Source: JBBITW01 sp037440525 (GTDB lineage: Bacteria > Desulfobacterota > BSN033 > UBA1163). Taken from it: a stretch of DNA of 29,050 bases. Positions 15,944 through 23,672 of the stretch are shown here, in pieces (the first letter of the stretch is position 1; the number at the start of each line of letters is the position of its first letter). A program made the position numbers and the translations under genes. Location: NCBI GenBank assembly GCA_037440525.1, contig JBBITW010000021.1, forward strand, positions 1 to 29,050, in the 5' to 3' direction. The notes beneath the pieces are model-generated. The model had not been told where the DNA came from. It saw only the letters and a list, made by a program, of their open reading frames with translations, and ran no database searches.

Positions 15944-16555
15944 TTAAAGAGATTCGATTCTAATCCCATTTAATTCCTGGACTTCCAATAATTTCTTCTT
16001 CTTTTTTTCACGATCGCTCACTGAAGTAATGAGAATTGCATCAGGATTTAAGTCCTCTATTTCTCTCAAATTATAAATAGTCTTGCCAAATATCTTTTTC
16101 CCTTCTAATGATGGATTTTCTTCAAGGATGCCTACAAGTTCAATATTTAGTCCCTGAAGTGTTATATAAGCAACCTCCATCTCGTCGCTTATCCCATAAA
16201 ATGCAATTCTCTTTATCCCTTTATTCTGCAATTCAAGAAGTTTCTGTGAAATCTGCTTTTTCATTTCTACATAATGACGGATATTATATGAAAAAAATCT
16301 TAGTGTCAGATTCGCTTTTTCTACAAATCCTTTAGGCGTAAGATAATATGCAATCCTCCGAGGCGGAAATCCCCTTAACCGAATAAGCCCTCTTCTTGCC
16401 ATTCTCTTGATGCATGCATTTGTTACCCCTAAGGCAATCCCAAATTTATTCGAAAGTTCTCGCTGCGAGACTTTGGGATTCCTTTCAATCTCTTCAAGGA
16501 ACTGAAGGTCACGCATCTTCTCTGACGGTTTAAATAATGGAGAGTAAGTAACCAT
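15944..16555 (-). CDS. winged-helix transcriptional regulator with Rossmann-like C-terminal domain
   Basis: 203-residue regulator. Residues about 10-75 form a winged HTH (VSQRELSNKFGIALGVTNAC, wing RRIAYYLTPKGFVEKANL), as in EPS-associated MarR-like regulators. Residues about 115-200 look like a small Rossmann/CoA-binding-like sheet domain (KRIAFYGISDEMEVAYITL, VGILEENPSLEGKKIFG, DAILITSVSD), perhaps binding a nucleotide or nucleotide sugar. A longer frame reaches 16750, but its extra 65 codons run through the promoter and operators, and the GAAGGG site supports ATG 16555. Two palindromes cover the promoter, so autoregulation is likely. It probably controls the flanking polysaccharide genes; ligand unknown. 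Confidence 0.82.
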   Translation of the reverse strand: MVTYSPLFKPSEKMRDLQFLEEIERNPKVSQRELSNKFGIALGVTNACIKRMARRGLIRLRGFPPRRIAYYLTPKGFVEKANLTLRFFSYNIRHYVEMKKQISQKLLELQNKGIKRIAFYGISDEMEVAYITLQGLNIELVGILEENPSLEGKKIFGKTIYNLREIEDLNPDAILITSVSDREKKKKKLLEVQELNGIRIESL

Positions 16556-16580
16556 AAGATCTACCCTTCTTGATTTAATT

Positions 16581-16620
16581 TTGTTCGTTTTTGGAACAAT
16601 ATTGTTCGTTTTTAGAACAA
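16581..16620. promoter_or_regulatory. tandem 19-bp palindromic operators
   Basis: Two identical-arm palindromes TTGTTC-N7-GAACAA occupy 16581-16599 and 16602-16620, with near-identical spacers (GTTTTTG and GTTTTTA). Their starts are 21 bp apart, two helical turns, so two dimers would bind the same DNA face. They begin at the -10 box and reach to about 25 bp before the winged-helix regulator ATG, covering the likely transcription start. The symmetry is read directly from the sequence; binding by the adjacent regulator is inference. The join of the two sites also gives a perfect GAACAATATTGTTC palindrome. Confidence 0.75.
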
Positions 16621-16647
16621 TAATAACAAAAAAAATTAAATTGTCAA
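16620..16647 (-). promoter_or_regulatory. promoter of the winged-helix regulator
   Basis: The minus strand shows a perfect TTGACA -35 box (plus positions 16642-16647), a 16-bp spacer rich in T, and TATTAT as -10 box (16620-16625). The -10 box abuts the first palindromic operator, a standard repression geometry. The start site should fall near 16613, giving a leader of about 58 bases with both operators in it. This is the best sigma70-type promoter I found in the window. Confidence 0.7.
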
Positions 16648-16997
16648 TAGAAAATTTGGTGGTCTCTGAAAAAGTATTTAAGATATTTTTTAAAGATTGG
16701 GGAGGTGGGGTGGAAAAGCCTTTGAGCGGATACCTCAAAAAGTTTAGCATTAATGATTAATACCCTGAAAATGCTTGATTTTCTTTGAAGCGATTGTTAA
16801 CAATTTAACTCCTCAATGTCCGCATTCAAAGGGTTTGGAACCCTACCTCTCCAGTCAATTCAGGACTTTTTTAGAGGTCTCATTTGAGATTTCTGAAAAG
16901 GTATTAAAAACGAATTATGGTTTTTGAATGCAAACTATTTCACTCTATAAGTAGCAACCTCTTCTCGCTTCACAATAAAAATTATCTATAGCCATCT
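16648..16997. other. intergenic stretch without a gene
   Basis: About 350 bp between the regulator promoter and HEPN pair 2 holds no convincing gene on either strand. It contains a perfect 12-bp palindrome ATTGTTAACAAT (16793-16804) whose halves resemble the TTGTTC/GAACAA operator arms, and an AT-rich AAAAAC-N8-GTTTTT inverted repeat near 16905-16925. Neither is a convincing terminator. I see no RNA gene. Confidence 0.5.
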
Positions 16998-17441
16998 CTA
17001 AATCTCTTCTATTCCCTTTTCTTCTCTTTCTAATATTCTCTTTAAAAGTTCCATTACCAAATTTTTCTTTTCTTTAAACATCTTTATAGCTTCCCATCTG
17101 AAATTTAAATATCGATGGGCAAGTCTATTTCTCTGTATAGCAAGTTTCGCTAAATCTTCCTGCTCCTCTGCTAAAAATCCAAAAAATTCTCCGATTTTTT
17201 TCAAGGCATCACTATAATTTTCAATTGGAATCCCCTCCTGCGTCAAAATGGTTCCGCTTACTTCAATCAGTGCAGTGAGTATGTTTTCAACAGTTCTTTC
17301 CATCAATTTCTGAAGCTTTCTGTCATTTTGGTAATCCAACCAGCTCTTATCTGCATATTCTGTCTCGAACTCCTTTATTTCTTGAGAAATATACTGAATC
17401 GATTCAAGAATTCTTCCATGCGCATATCTATATTTTATCAT
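16998..17441 (-). CDS. HepT-like HEPN ribonuclease/toxin (pair 2)
   Basis: 147-residue HEPN protein of the HepT/DUF86 type. The catalytic RX4HXY motif is intact as R104-N-R-L-A-H109-R-Y111 (QRNRLAHRYLNF). In the Shewanella HepT/MntA system the Tyr of this motif is AMPylated by MntA, and the Arg and His carry out RNA cleavage; by analogy Tyr111 is the modification site. The ATG at 17441 overlaps the MNT gene by 14 bp. The pair forms a probable type VII toxin-antitoxin module, placed at the upstream edge of the regulator block. Unlike pair 1 it keeps all catalytic residues. Confidence 0.85.
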   Translation of the reverse strand: MIKYRYAHGRILESIQYISQEIKEFETEYADKSWLDYQNDRKLQKLMERTVENILTALIEVSGTILTQEGIPIENYSDALKKIGEFFGFLAEEQEDLAKLAIQRNRLAHRYLNFRWEAIKMFKEKKNLVMELLKRILEREEKGIEEI

Positions 17442-17877
17442 GATTTATTTCCTTTAGATTTTTCTCACATAATCTGATCTGCCATGGGATTCCAAATATA
17501 CTGAAATCTTCCATCTGGAAAATGGCCTCATTCTTGATATCAATATAGCTTTGTTCATCCTTGATATAGACAGGAACCCCAAGAACAATTGCATTATAAT
17601 AAAGCATAGGCTTATCGAAATCCTTTCGGATATGAATCGAATTGACTTCCTTCCCAATAATTTTTATTAGTCTATATGAGACTTCAGTCAAATATTCAAA
17701 CACCTTTTGGGAATCTAATTTCTCACTAAAAACAATTGCAATATCTATATCTGACTCCTTCACGGGAAATCCCTTTGCCCAGGAGCCGAATAAGAATGCC
17801 ATTTCTATATGGAAATCCTCAGCTCTCTCATTAAAAAAATTCTTTAAAATATTGATTATTCCTTCTCTTTCTTTCAT
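17428..17877 (-). CDS. MntA-like nucleotidyltransferase antitoxin (pair 2)
   Basis: 149-residue minimal nucleotidyltransferase. GSX10DXD is intact: Gly31-Ser32, Asp43 and Asp45 in FGSWAKGFPVKESDIDIAI. It most resembles MntA antitoxins, which AMPylate HepT. The gene begins after an AGGAAA site and runs into the hepT-like gene with a 14-bp overlap. It lies 172 bp beyond the end of the WbpI/WecB-like gene, across a GC-rich palindrome and a possible terminator, so the module may have its own promoter, though I found none convincing. Confidence 0.85.
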   Translation of the reverse strand: MKEREGIINILKNFFNERAEDFHIEMAFLFGSWAKGFPVKESDIDIAIVFSEKLDSQKVFEYLTEVSYRLIKIIGKEVNSIHIRKDFDKPMLYYNAIVLGVPVYIKDEQSYIDIKNEAIFQMEDFSIFGIPWQIRLCEKNLKEINHDKI

Positions 17878-17942
17878 TTATATTTCCTAAATTTAGCGAT
17901 TCTTCTAAAAGAAACCTATAGAGGCATCCTTTAGCCCGCCTC

Positions 17943-17965
17943 AAAAAAACCCACTTAGTGAGGGT
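17943..17965 (-). terminator. possible terminator after the WbpI/WecB-like gene
   Basis: On the minus strand ACCCTCACTAAGTGGG runs into seven T residues. The stem is short and imperfect (CC, a bulged T, then CAC paired with GTGGG across a 3-base loop), so termination would be weak. It lies about 85 bp downstream of the stop at 18050 and before MNT/HEPN pair 2, a sensible end for the upstream polysaccharide transcript, or a point where the antiterminator could matter. Confidence 0.35.
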
Positions 17966-17976
17966 CAAACTGCCCT

Positions 17977-18005
17977 GGGCGAGTCGCGCCTATGGCGGGC
18001 CGCCC
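17977..18005. repeat. GC-rich intergenic palindrome
   Basis: GGGCG (17977-17981) pairs with CGCCC (18001-18005), and inside them CGCC pairs with GGCG around a TAT loop. It is markedly GC-rich against the AT-rich locus. A nearby TCGAACCCTGAAGGGG recalls TCGAACCCTCATCAGGG at 23633-23650, hinting at a dispersed intergenic repeat family. Function is unknown. Confidence 0.4.
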
Positions 18006-18049
18006 TTGGCGTTAAGCCTAAACCATCGAACCCTGAAGGGGCGGCTACA

Positions 18050-19183
18050 TTATAAGTTTTTACTTAATATATTGATAATCTTCTCTGCTGCCCTACCATC
18101 TCCAAAAAAATCTCTTCTATCTTTATTTAGCCTCTTTTTTTTCAAAAATTCCAACCCTTCAATAATCTTTTGAGTATCGGCTCCAACCAGAATATTCCAT
18201 CCACTTTTGACTGTTTCTATCCATTCTGTTTCATCCCTTAAAGTTATGCAGGGAACACCAAACCAGAATGCCTCTTTCTGGACACCTCCAGAGTCAGTGA
18301 GGATGATTCTTGCATTCTTTTCTAACATGAGCATATTGAGATAGGAAACAGGTTCGATGATCCTTATCCGATCATTCATTATGGAGAAATGATAAATGTT
18401 CATCATTTTTCGAGTCCTTGGATGAAGTGGGAGAACAACGATATACTCTTTGCCGATTTCATTCAGGGCCTTGAGAATAGATTTCAACCTTTTATGATTA
18501 TCGGTATTTTCGGCACGGTGAAGAGTCACTAAGTAGTAATTCGTTGTTAGTGAGAGGTGAGGAGTGATAAGGCCTAAATCTTTCAAAATCGATGACCTTT
18601 TTTCAGCAATTTTAGAATAATGGAGCACAGAATCATACATGACATCGCCAACATTTTTTACAATCCTCGCCTTTCCATCTTTTATCCCCTCCTTTTTTAA
18701 ATTCTTAACCGCCTGACTTGTTGGACAAAATAGAAAAGTAGATAGATGATCACTAAGAACACGATTTACTTCCTCAGGCATACCTCGATCGTAACTCCTC
18801 AAACCAGCTTCCACATGAGCCACAGGGATATTCATTTTTGCGGATGCCAATGCTCCACCCAATGTTGAGTTCGTATCTCCATAAACTATGACCACTTTAG
18901 GTTTTTCCTTTGTCAAAACAGCTTCAATTCGCTCAAGGATTAATCCAGTCTGTCGGGCATGTGATCCAGAGCCCACCCCTAAATGATATTTTGGCTTCGG
19001 AATCTCAAGCTCTTCAAAAAAAACCTGATCCATTAAATAATCATAGTGTTGCCCTGTGTGGACTAAGATTTCTTGAACATAATTCTTTCCTGCTTTTCTA
19101 TTAAAAGTCTGAATCGTTCGGCTGATCGATGCAGCCTTGATAAATTGTGGTCTCGCCCCTACTATTGTCGCTACTTTCAGCAT
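18050..19183 (-). CDS. UDP-GlcNAc 2-epimerase family enzyme, WbpI/WlbD-like
   Basis: 377-residue non-hydrolysing UDP-sugar 2-epimerase. Family motifs: GARPQFIKA at 9-17, GDTNS at 102-106, HVEAGLRS at 123-130, HRAEN at 222-226, TDSGG at 296-300. The text around FFEELEIPKPKYHL and NVGDVMYDS is closer to WbpI/WlbD, which epimerises UDP-GlcNAc3NAcA to the manno form, than to WecB. It lies directly after the WbpD/WlbB-like acetyltransferase gene (stop and start abut), which supports that role; plain UDP-ManNAc synthesis is the alternative. Last gene of its cluster before the palindrome and MNT/HEPN pair 2. Confidence 0.88.
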   Translation of the reverse strand: MLKVATIVGARPQFIKAASISRTIQTFNRKAGKNYVQEILVHTGQHYDYLMDQVFFEELEIPKPKYHLGVGSGSHARQTGLILERIEAVLTKEKPKVVIVYGDTNSTLGGALASAKMNIPVAHVEAGLRSYDRGMPEEVNRVLSDHLSTFLFCPTSQAVKNLKKEGIKDGKARIVKNVGDVMYDSVLHYSKIAEKRSSILKDLGLITPHLSLTTNYYLVTLHRAENTDNHKRLKSILKALNEIGKEYIVVLPLHPRTRKMMNIYHFSIMNDRIRIIEPVSYLNMLMLEKNARIILTDSGGVQKEAFWFGVPCITLRDETEWIETVKSGWNILVGADTQKIIEGLEFLKKKRLNKDRRDFFGDGRAAEKIINILSKNL

Positions 19184-19753
19184 TTATATTAATCTCACCC
19201 CATTACGGTCTTTCCAATATTTTTTACCACAAGCCTTACAGATGGCTTTACCAGATCGAAATGTAATTTCTTCTGCACACTGACATATCCAACCTTTGAC
19301 CTTTGATGGATTTCCATAAACCAGTGCATAATCAGGGACATCCTTCGTCACCACCGAGCCGGCACCAATAAAGGCATATTGACCTATGGTATTCCCGCAG
19401 ACAATCGTTGCATTAGCCCCTATTGTTGCCCCTTTTTTCACGATTGTCTTTCTAAATTCCTTCTTTCTCGATATAAAACTTCTCGGATTAAAAACATTTG
19501 TAAAAACCATTGATGGTCCACAGAAAACATCATCCTCTAAAAAGACCCCATCATAAATGGATACATTATTCTGAATTTTAATATTGTTACCAATGACAGC
19601 TCCAGAACCAATAAACACATTCTGACCAATTACGCAATTCTTTCCAATCTTTGCCCCTGACATAATATGAGAGAAATGCCATATCTTTGTTCCTTCCCCG
19701 ATTTCAACAGGTTCATCGACAATAGCTGTCGGATGCACAAAATAATTATTCAT
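19184..19753 (-). CDS. UDP-2-acetamido-3-amino-glucuronate N-acetyltransferase, WbpD/WlbB-like
   Basis: 189-residue left-handed beta-helix acetyltransferase. Hexapeptide repeats fill about 10-145, with signature stretches WHFSHIMSGAKIG, IQNNVSIYDGV, CGPSMVFTNVFNPRS and KKGATIGANATIVCG that match WbpD/WlbB closely. It acetylates the 3-amino group of UDP-GlcNAc(3NH2)A. ATG 19753 is preferred to an ATG 6 codons upstream because a GGTGGAG site lies 8-9 bases before it. After the helix, Cys157, Cys159, Cys172 and Cys175 (CQC and CKAC) form an apparent zinc-ribbon-like tail absent from Pseudomonas WbpD. 22 bp behind the WlbA-like gene. Confidence 0.92.
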   Translation of the reverse strand: MNNYFVHPTAIVDEPVEIGEGTKIWHFSHIMSGAKIGKNCVIGQNVFIGSGAVIGNNIKIQNNVSIYDGVFLEDDVFCGPSMVFTNVFNPRSFISRKKEFRKTIVKKGATIGANATIVCGNTIGQYAFIGAGSVVTKDVPDYALVYGNPSKVKGWICQCAEEITFRSGKAICKACGKKYWKDRNGVRLI

Positions 19754-19775
19754 ATTTTCATCTCCACCCATATTT

Positions 19776-20780
19776 TTAATTAATTGCTACTGGTGCCCCT
19801 TTCTTTTTAAGAGACTCCTCTGCAGCAATAAGTATCTTTACTACCTCTAATCCCTGTTCTGGTCCAGTTTTCGGCTTTGATCTTGACTCTATACAATGGA
19901 TAAAATGTTCTGCTTCTGCTCGAAGAGGTTCTATCATCTTTATACTTGGTATGGTTATATCCCCAAATCTAAGGCTTAAGTATTCACCATATGTATCATA
20001 GGAGATATTTTTTACGCCTCTATCATATACCTTTAATTTCTCAGTTGTCTCCATATCATCAAAAACAACCATCTTTTTTGAACCTACAATTGTAATCTTT
20101 CTTATTTTATGGGGATCAAGCCAGCTCATATGAATATTTGCCATCTTCTCGTCCGAAAACCTGAGGTTCAAAAAGACAACATCTTCAATCCCTTTTTGAA
20201 GATAGCTTTCTCCATGTGCTGAAACCGCCAGAGGCCTTTCTTCGAGTATGTGAAGAATAACTGATATGTCATGTGGGGCAAAAGACCATAATGCATTTTC
20301 ATCTTGACGTATAATCCCGAGATTTACTCTCTGGGTATATATATAATAAATCCTGCCTAATTCTCCTCCATTGACCATATTCTTTAAACGATCTATTACT
20401 GGATGATAGATTAAAAGGTGACCGACCATTAAAATCCGATTTTTTTTATTTGCTATTCCTATCATCTCTTCTGAATCTTTAATATTAAGGGCCATTGGCT
20501 TTTCAACAAAAACATCCTTTTCTGAAAGTAAAACCTCACGTGCCAGAGGGAAATGGGAAATTGCAGATGATGTAATAACAACACCTTTTACCTCTGGATC
20601 TTCAAGGATTGGATTGATCTCGTTAATCATTTTTGAGCGTGGATATAACTTTTGTAGAGCATTTAACTTTAAAGAATCTTTATCACAAATATATTTTAGC
20701 CAAACATTTGGCATCTCTGAGAAAACCCTTATATGGTTTTTACCCCAGGCCCCTGCTCCAATTACCGCTATACCAATCAT
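19776..20780 (-). CDS. UDP-GlcNAcA 3-dehydrogenase, WlbA/WbpB-like (Gfo/Idh/MocA)
   Basis: 334-residue oxidoreductase with Rossmann loop GAGAWGKNH at 8-16 and EKPMALN at 93-99. Such enzymes oxidise C3 of UDP-GlcNAcA so that a PLP enzyme can aminate it. The frame extends 7 codons further upstream, but an AAGGGAGG ribosome site lies within that extension, 4 bases before ATG 20780. Its direct neighbours, the WbpD/WlbB- and WbpI/WlbD-like genes, support the WlbA/WbpB assignment; the paired aminotransferase is probably the one at 27826. NAD versus NADP and the exact substrate are inferred from context. Confidence 0.88.
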   Translation of the reverse strand: MIGIAVIGAGAWGKNHIRVFSEMPNVWLKYICDKDSLKLNALQKLYPRSKMINEINPILEDPEVKGVVITSSAISHFPLAREVLLSEKDVFVEKPMALNIKDSEEMIGIANKKNRILMVGHLLIYHPVIDRLKNMVNGGELGRIYYIYTQRVNLGIIRQDENALWSFAPHDISVILHILEERPLAVSAHGESYLQKGIEDVVFLNLRFSDEKMANIHMSWLDPHKIRKITIVGSKKMVVFDDMETTEKLKVYDRGVKNISYDTYGEYLSLRFGDITIPSIKMIEPLRAEAEHFIHCIESRSKPKTGPEQGLEVVKILIAAEESLKKKGAPVAIN

Positions 20781-20876
20781 AAAACCTCCCTTCAAATGCA
20801 AAGCGCAAAATTCATAGCGTTAACAAATTACCCAGCAAAAATCTCTTCTCTATGCTCCATGCCCTTTGCTCCAGGC

Positions 20877-21815
20877 TCACTGTTTAAGCCCCATGCCTTC
20901 AGGGCATCCTTTGAGATGCCACCATAAGAGATAGGAATATATGGAGAACCTTTTTCTCCACTTCGTTATTGAGAAAAGTGTGAAAAGACAAGCCAGAAAC
21001 ATAGAGATCTCCTCAATGACCAATCTAACCAACAACCCAATCCTCAGGATTAGCTCCTGCCATCTCCCTCTATGCTTTCTGAAGAAAAGGTAACGTGAAC
21101 GGTAATATTCGACCTTGGCCCTCTTTTTCTCTCTTTCAATGCTCTTACCCTGAAAATGTATCGCCTCAGCTTCTGGCACATGGTAAACTTTAAACCCTGC
21201 TTTTTTTACCCTATAACATAGATCTGTTTCTTCAAAAAAGAGGAAATAATCCTCATCCATCATCCCTGCCTTTTCTATAGCCTCACATCTTAACATCATA
21301 CATGCACCAATTACAGAATCAACCTCAATTGGTTCCGAATAATTCTTCTCTTTTCCTAAAAAACGATTTGGAAATAACCATCTTAAGAGTCTCTTATTAA
21401 GAAGTTCAGTAGCAAGAGATGGAAAATTTGCTATGGAATTTTGTTTTGAACCATCGACATTCAAAAGATGGGCTCCAGCTATTCCAGTCTCTGGATTAAC
21501 CTGCATAAAGTTAATCAACTTTTTCACTGTATTGTCTTTTATTTGAGTATCAGGGTTAAGCAGTAGTATATATTTAGCTTGCGCCTTTCTAAGACCCTGG
21601 TTAACAGCCTTTGCGAAACCTAAATTACTCTTATTTTCTATTAACCGAACAGAGGGATAATAAATTTTCAACGCCTCAATGCTTCCATCCTTAGAACCAT
21701 TATCTACTACAATCACTTCCCCATTGATATTCCTCAAATGTTTAAAGATAGATTCTAAACAATTTAGTAGATTATCCTTTGTATTCCAATTTACAATAAT
21801 AATTGAAATATCCAT
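20877..21815 (-). CDS. GT2 family glycosyltransferase (rhamnosyltransferase-like)
   Basis: 312-residue inverting GT-A enzyme. It opens with SIIIVNWNTKDNLLNCLESI and VVDNGSKDGS; the metal-binding DXD equivalent is NPDT at 87-90; the acceptor/base region is DYFLFFEETDLCYRVKKAG. A hydrophobic helix near residues 255-285 follows the catalytic domain, so the protein is likely membrane-attached on the cytoplasmic face. Similar to WbbL-type rhamnosyltransferases, but donor and acceptor are not determined. 58 bp behind the double-kinase gene. Confidence 0.88.
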   Translation of the reverse strand: MDISIIIVNWNTKDNLLNCLESIFKHLRNINGEVIVVDNGSKDGSIEALKIYYPSVRLIENKSNLGFAKAVNQGLRKAQAKYILLLNPDTQIKDNTVKKLINFMQVNPETGIAGAHLLNVDGSKQNSIANFPSLATELLNKRLLRWLFPNRFLGKEKNYSEPIEVDSVIGACMMLRCEAIEKAGMMDEDYFLFFEETDLCYRVKKAGFKVYHVPEAEAIHFQGKSIEREKKRAKVEYYRSRYLFFRKHRGRWQELILRIGLLVRLVIEEISMFLACLFTLFSITKWRKRFSIYSYLLWWHLKGCPEGMGLKQ

Positions 21816-21873
21816 AAATTATATAAAAGCCCAAATAAAAAAACTTAAGTAAATCTCTTCAACCAATTGCTCC

Positions 21874-23475
21874 TCACTTTTGAAAAGCATACACTGATCC
21901 CCTCTTTTTACTCTCCTCCATTAATCTTTTAATAAAAACCTTTCTGTCTTTTACAATTGGGTTCAAATAAAGGTATTCCCTAAAAAAAAGAAGGCGATCT
22001 GTTCCTTTAATAACATCAGGAGTTGATGTATTGAGTTGAAGTAAATTTTTAAATAACCTTCTCTCTGTAATTTCCTTATCCAATTGGATATCTTCCATAT
22101 CAATTAAAAAAAAATCCCAACCTTTATCTTTTCTTAAAACCAAGATATTCGAGGTTTTCATGTCTTTATGATATATCTTTCTCTGATGGAGATTGAAAAG
22201 CCATTTCGCAAAAGTTTTAATAAAAATTGTCTTCTCTTTCCAATTTACAAACCCCCCTAATATATAACGATCAAGCTCCTGATTTGTCAAAGGCGACTCT
22301 ATTAAAAAAATGCTTTCTCGAAGTTTCAATCTATCTCTTATCTCCATGAGGGCAAGAGGCTTAAGTGAATTAATGCCTCTAACAATGAGACTATTACCAG
22401 CTACCCAGGCCTTCATACCTTTTGAAGGTCTTAAATTTTCTTTTATAGAACTCCAAAAATCATTATATTTAAACTGTTTCACACAGACCCTACTTTCTTC
22501 GCCATTCAAAATGGATATTGCAACCTTTTCACTCCTTTTCACTAAACAAGAAGGCATCTCTTTCGCAAGTTTGATATGAGCATCAACGATCCTTTTTATT
22601 TGATCCAATGGAAAATCTCTTCGATGATAATAAAGAAATCCCTTATCCTTTATAATTGAAAATTCTGTGCTATTTTTTAAACAACGTTTCGACCTGCTTT
22701 GCCATTGTCTTTTTTGAAGATAGCTCATTAAAAAATAAATCCTCTCCAGTAACTCTCTACTTTTTTGTATATGAATATGTTCGTCTTCAAAATATTTCTC
22801 AATAAATTGAATTCGCTCCTTTTCACTCCAAATATGTCTTAAAGAATGAAAAAGTTGAGACATATTCCATAATCTCTTCCTTAGCGGAAGAGAATGAAAA
22901 ATCTTCGCCCGATGTAAATCAGTTATATAGAATGAATTTCCATCCCACAATAGATTTCCTGCATGGAGGTCTTTATGAAATAAACCCTTATCGTGTATCT
23001 TCTTTAATGTCTTCGCCAACTCAAATTGCGTTGATCCATCTTTTAGTTTCATTGGATCATCGATTAATGAAGCCCCTGATCCTATCGCTTTTGAAAAATA
23101 ATAACTCTCCTTTACAAACCCTCCACTTACCCGCTCCATCCAACCCAATGGCTCAGGAATAGGTAGGTTGTATCTTTTCAATTGATGTGCAATAAACCAC
23201 TCTCTCTGTGCCTTTGATGGAAGAAAAAGATATTTGAATGACTCAAACCATCCTTTGGTTATATCTTTTTTTAAAAAGATCCTTTTCCCATCTGGACTAA
23301 CTATTATTGACGACCAGCGTAATTTTGATTCCTTTATTACCTTTCCTCCAATTTCTTTAATAGAAGATACAGGATTTTCTAAGAAACTGGATGGCAATAT
23401 GTCTAAAAGCCCTTCATCCATCCATCCCTTGAATTCACCTATTGCTATTTTTTTATAAGAATGCCTGTCTGCCAT
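21874..23475 (-). CDS. tandem two-domain lipopolysaccharide kinase (WaaP/InaA-like)
   Basis: 533 residues with two consecutive WaaP/InaA-like kinase domains. Domain 1 (about 40-260): SKAQREWFIAHQLKRYNLPI, catalytic loop HKDLHAGN at 167-174, metal-binding Asp186 in ITDLHRA. Domain 2 (about 310-533): CVKQFK with likely ATP Lys333, SKGMKAWVAGNSLIVRGI, catalytic loop HKDMKTSN at 436-443, Asp459 in LIDM. Both therefore look active. Family members phosphorylate Kdo or heptose in lipid A-core, so core decoration is the likely role. The frame is continuous, with no sign of an assembly join. The GT4 genes upstream and GT2 gene downstream agree with core or O-antigen assembly. Confidence 0.85.
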   Translation of the reverse strand: MADRHSYKKIAIGEFKGWMDEGLLDILPSSFLENPVSSIKEIGGKVIKESKLRWSSIIVSPDGKRIFLKKDITKGWFESFKYLFLPSKAQREWFIAHQLKRYNLPIPEPLGWMERVSGGFVKESYYFSKAIGSGASLIDDPMKLKDGSTQFELAKTLKKIHDKGLFHKDLHAGNLLWDGNSFYITDLHRAKIFHSLPLRKRLWNMSQLFHSLRHIWSEKERIQFIEKYFEDEHIHIQKSRELLERIYFLMSYLQKRQWQSRSKRCLKNSTEFSIIKDKGFLYYHRRDFPLDQIKRIVDAHIKLAKEMPSCLVKRSEKVAISILNGEESRVCVKQFKYNDFWSSIKENLRPSKGMKAWVAGNSLIVRGINSLKPLALMEIRDRLKLRESIFLIESPLTNQELDRYILGGFVNWKEKTIFIKTFAKWLFNLHQRKIYHKDMKTSNILVLRKDKGWDFFLIDMEDIQLDKEITERRLFKNLLQLNTSTPDVIKGTDRLLFFREYLYLNPIVKDRKVFIKRLMEESKKRGSVYAFQK

Positions 23476-23575
23476 AGTCCTATGGTCTTTTATGGTTAAT
23501 AAATCGGGGAACTTATTCTAAAACCCTTATCCCAACTTACTCATTTTCCCCATACCAAAAAATGAAACCAAATGC

Positions 23576-23596
23576 GGCAAGGGACAAACCCTTGCC
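23576..23596. repeat. perfect 8-bp inverted repeat in intergenic region
   Basis: GGCAAGGG, loop ACAAA, CCCTTGCC lie in the 197-bp gap between the first GT4 gene and the double-kinase gene. On the minus strand it could terminate transcription from the GT4 gene, but a T-run appears only about 12 bases later, so I call it an intergenic palindrome. A second short hairpin (ACCCT-CATC-AGGGT) lies near 23638-23651. Confidence 0.45.
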
Positions 23597-23672
23597 CTAT
23601 GTTTAAGATTTGTTGAATTTCTCGTAGGGTAAGTCGAACCCTCATCAGGGTGTCATTTATTTTATGCTCTCA

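Noticed and set aside
16556..16750. 65-codon N-terminal extension of the winged-helix regulator
   Set aside because: It would translate across the promoter and both palindromic operators; a ribosome site precedes ATG 16555.
18050..19183. Plain wecB for ManNAc synthesis
   Set aside because: Motif neighbourhood and the abutting WbpD/WlbB-like gene favour WbpI/WlbD; the WecB role is kept only as an alternative.
20781..20801. Seven-codon extension of the WlbA-like protein
   Set aside because: The extension contains the AAGGGAGG ribosome site that serves ATG 20780.
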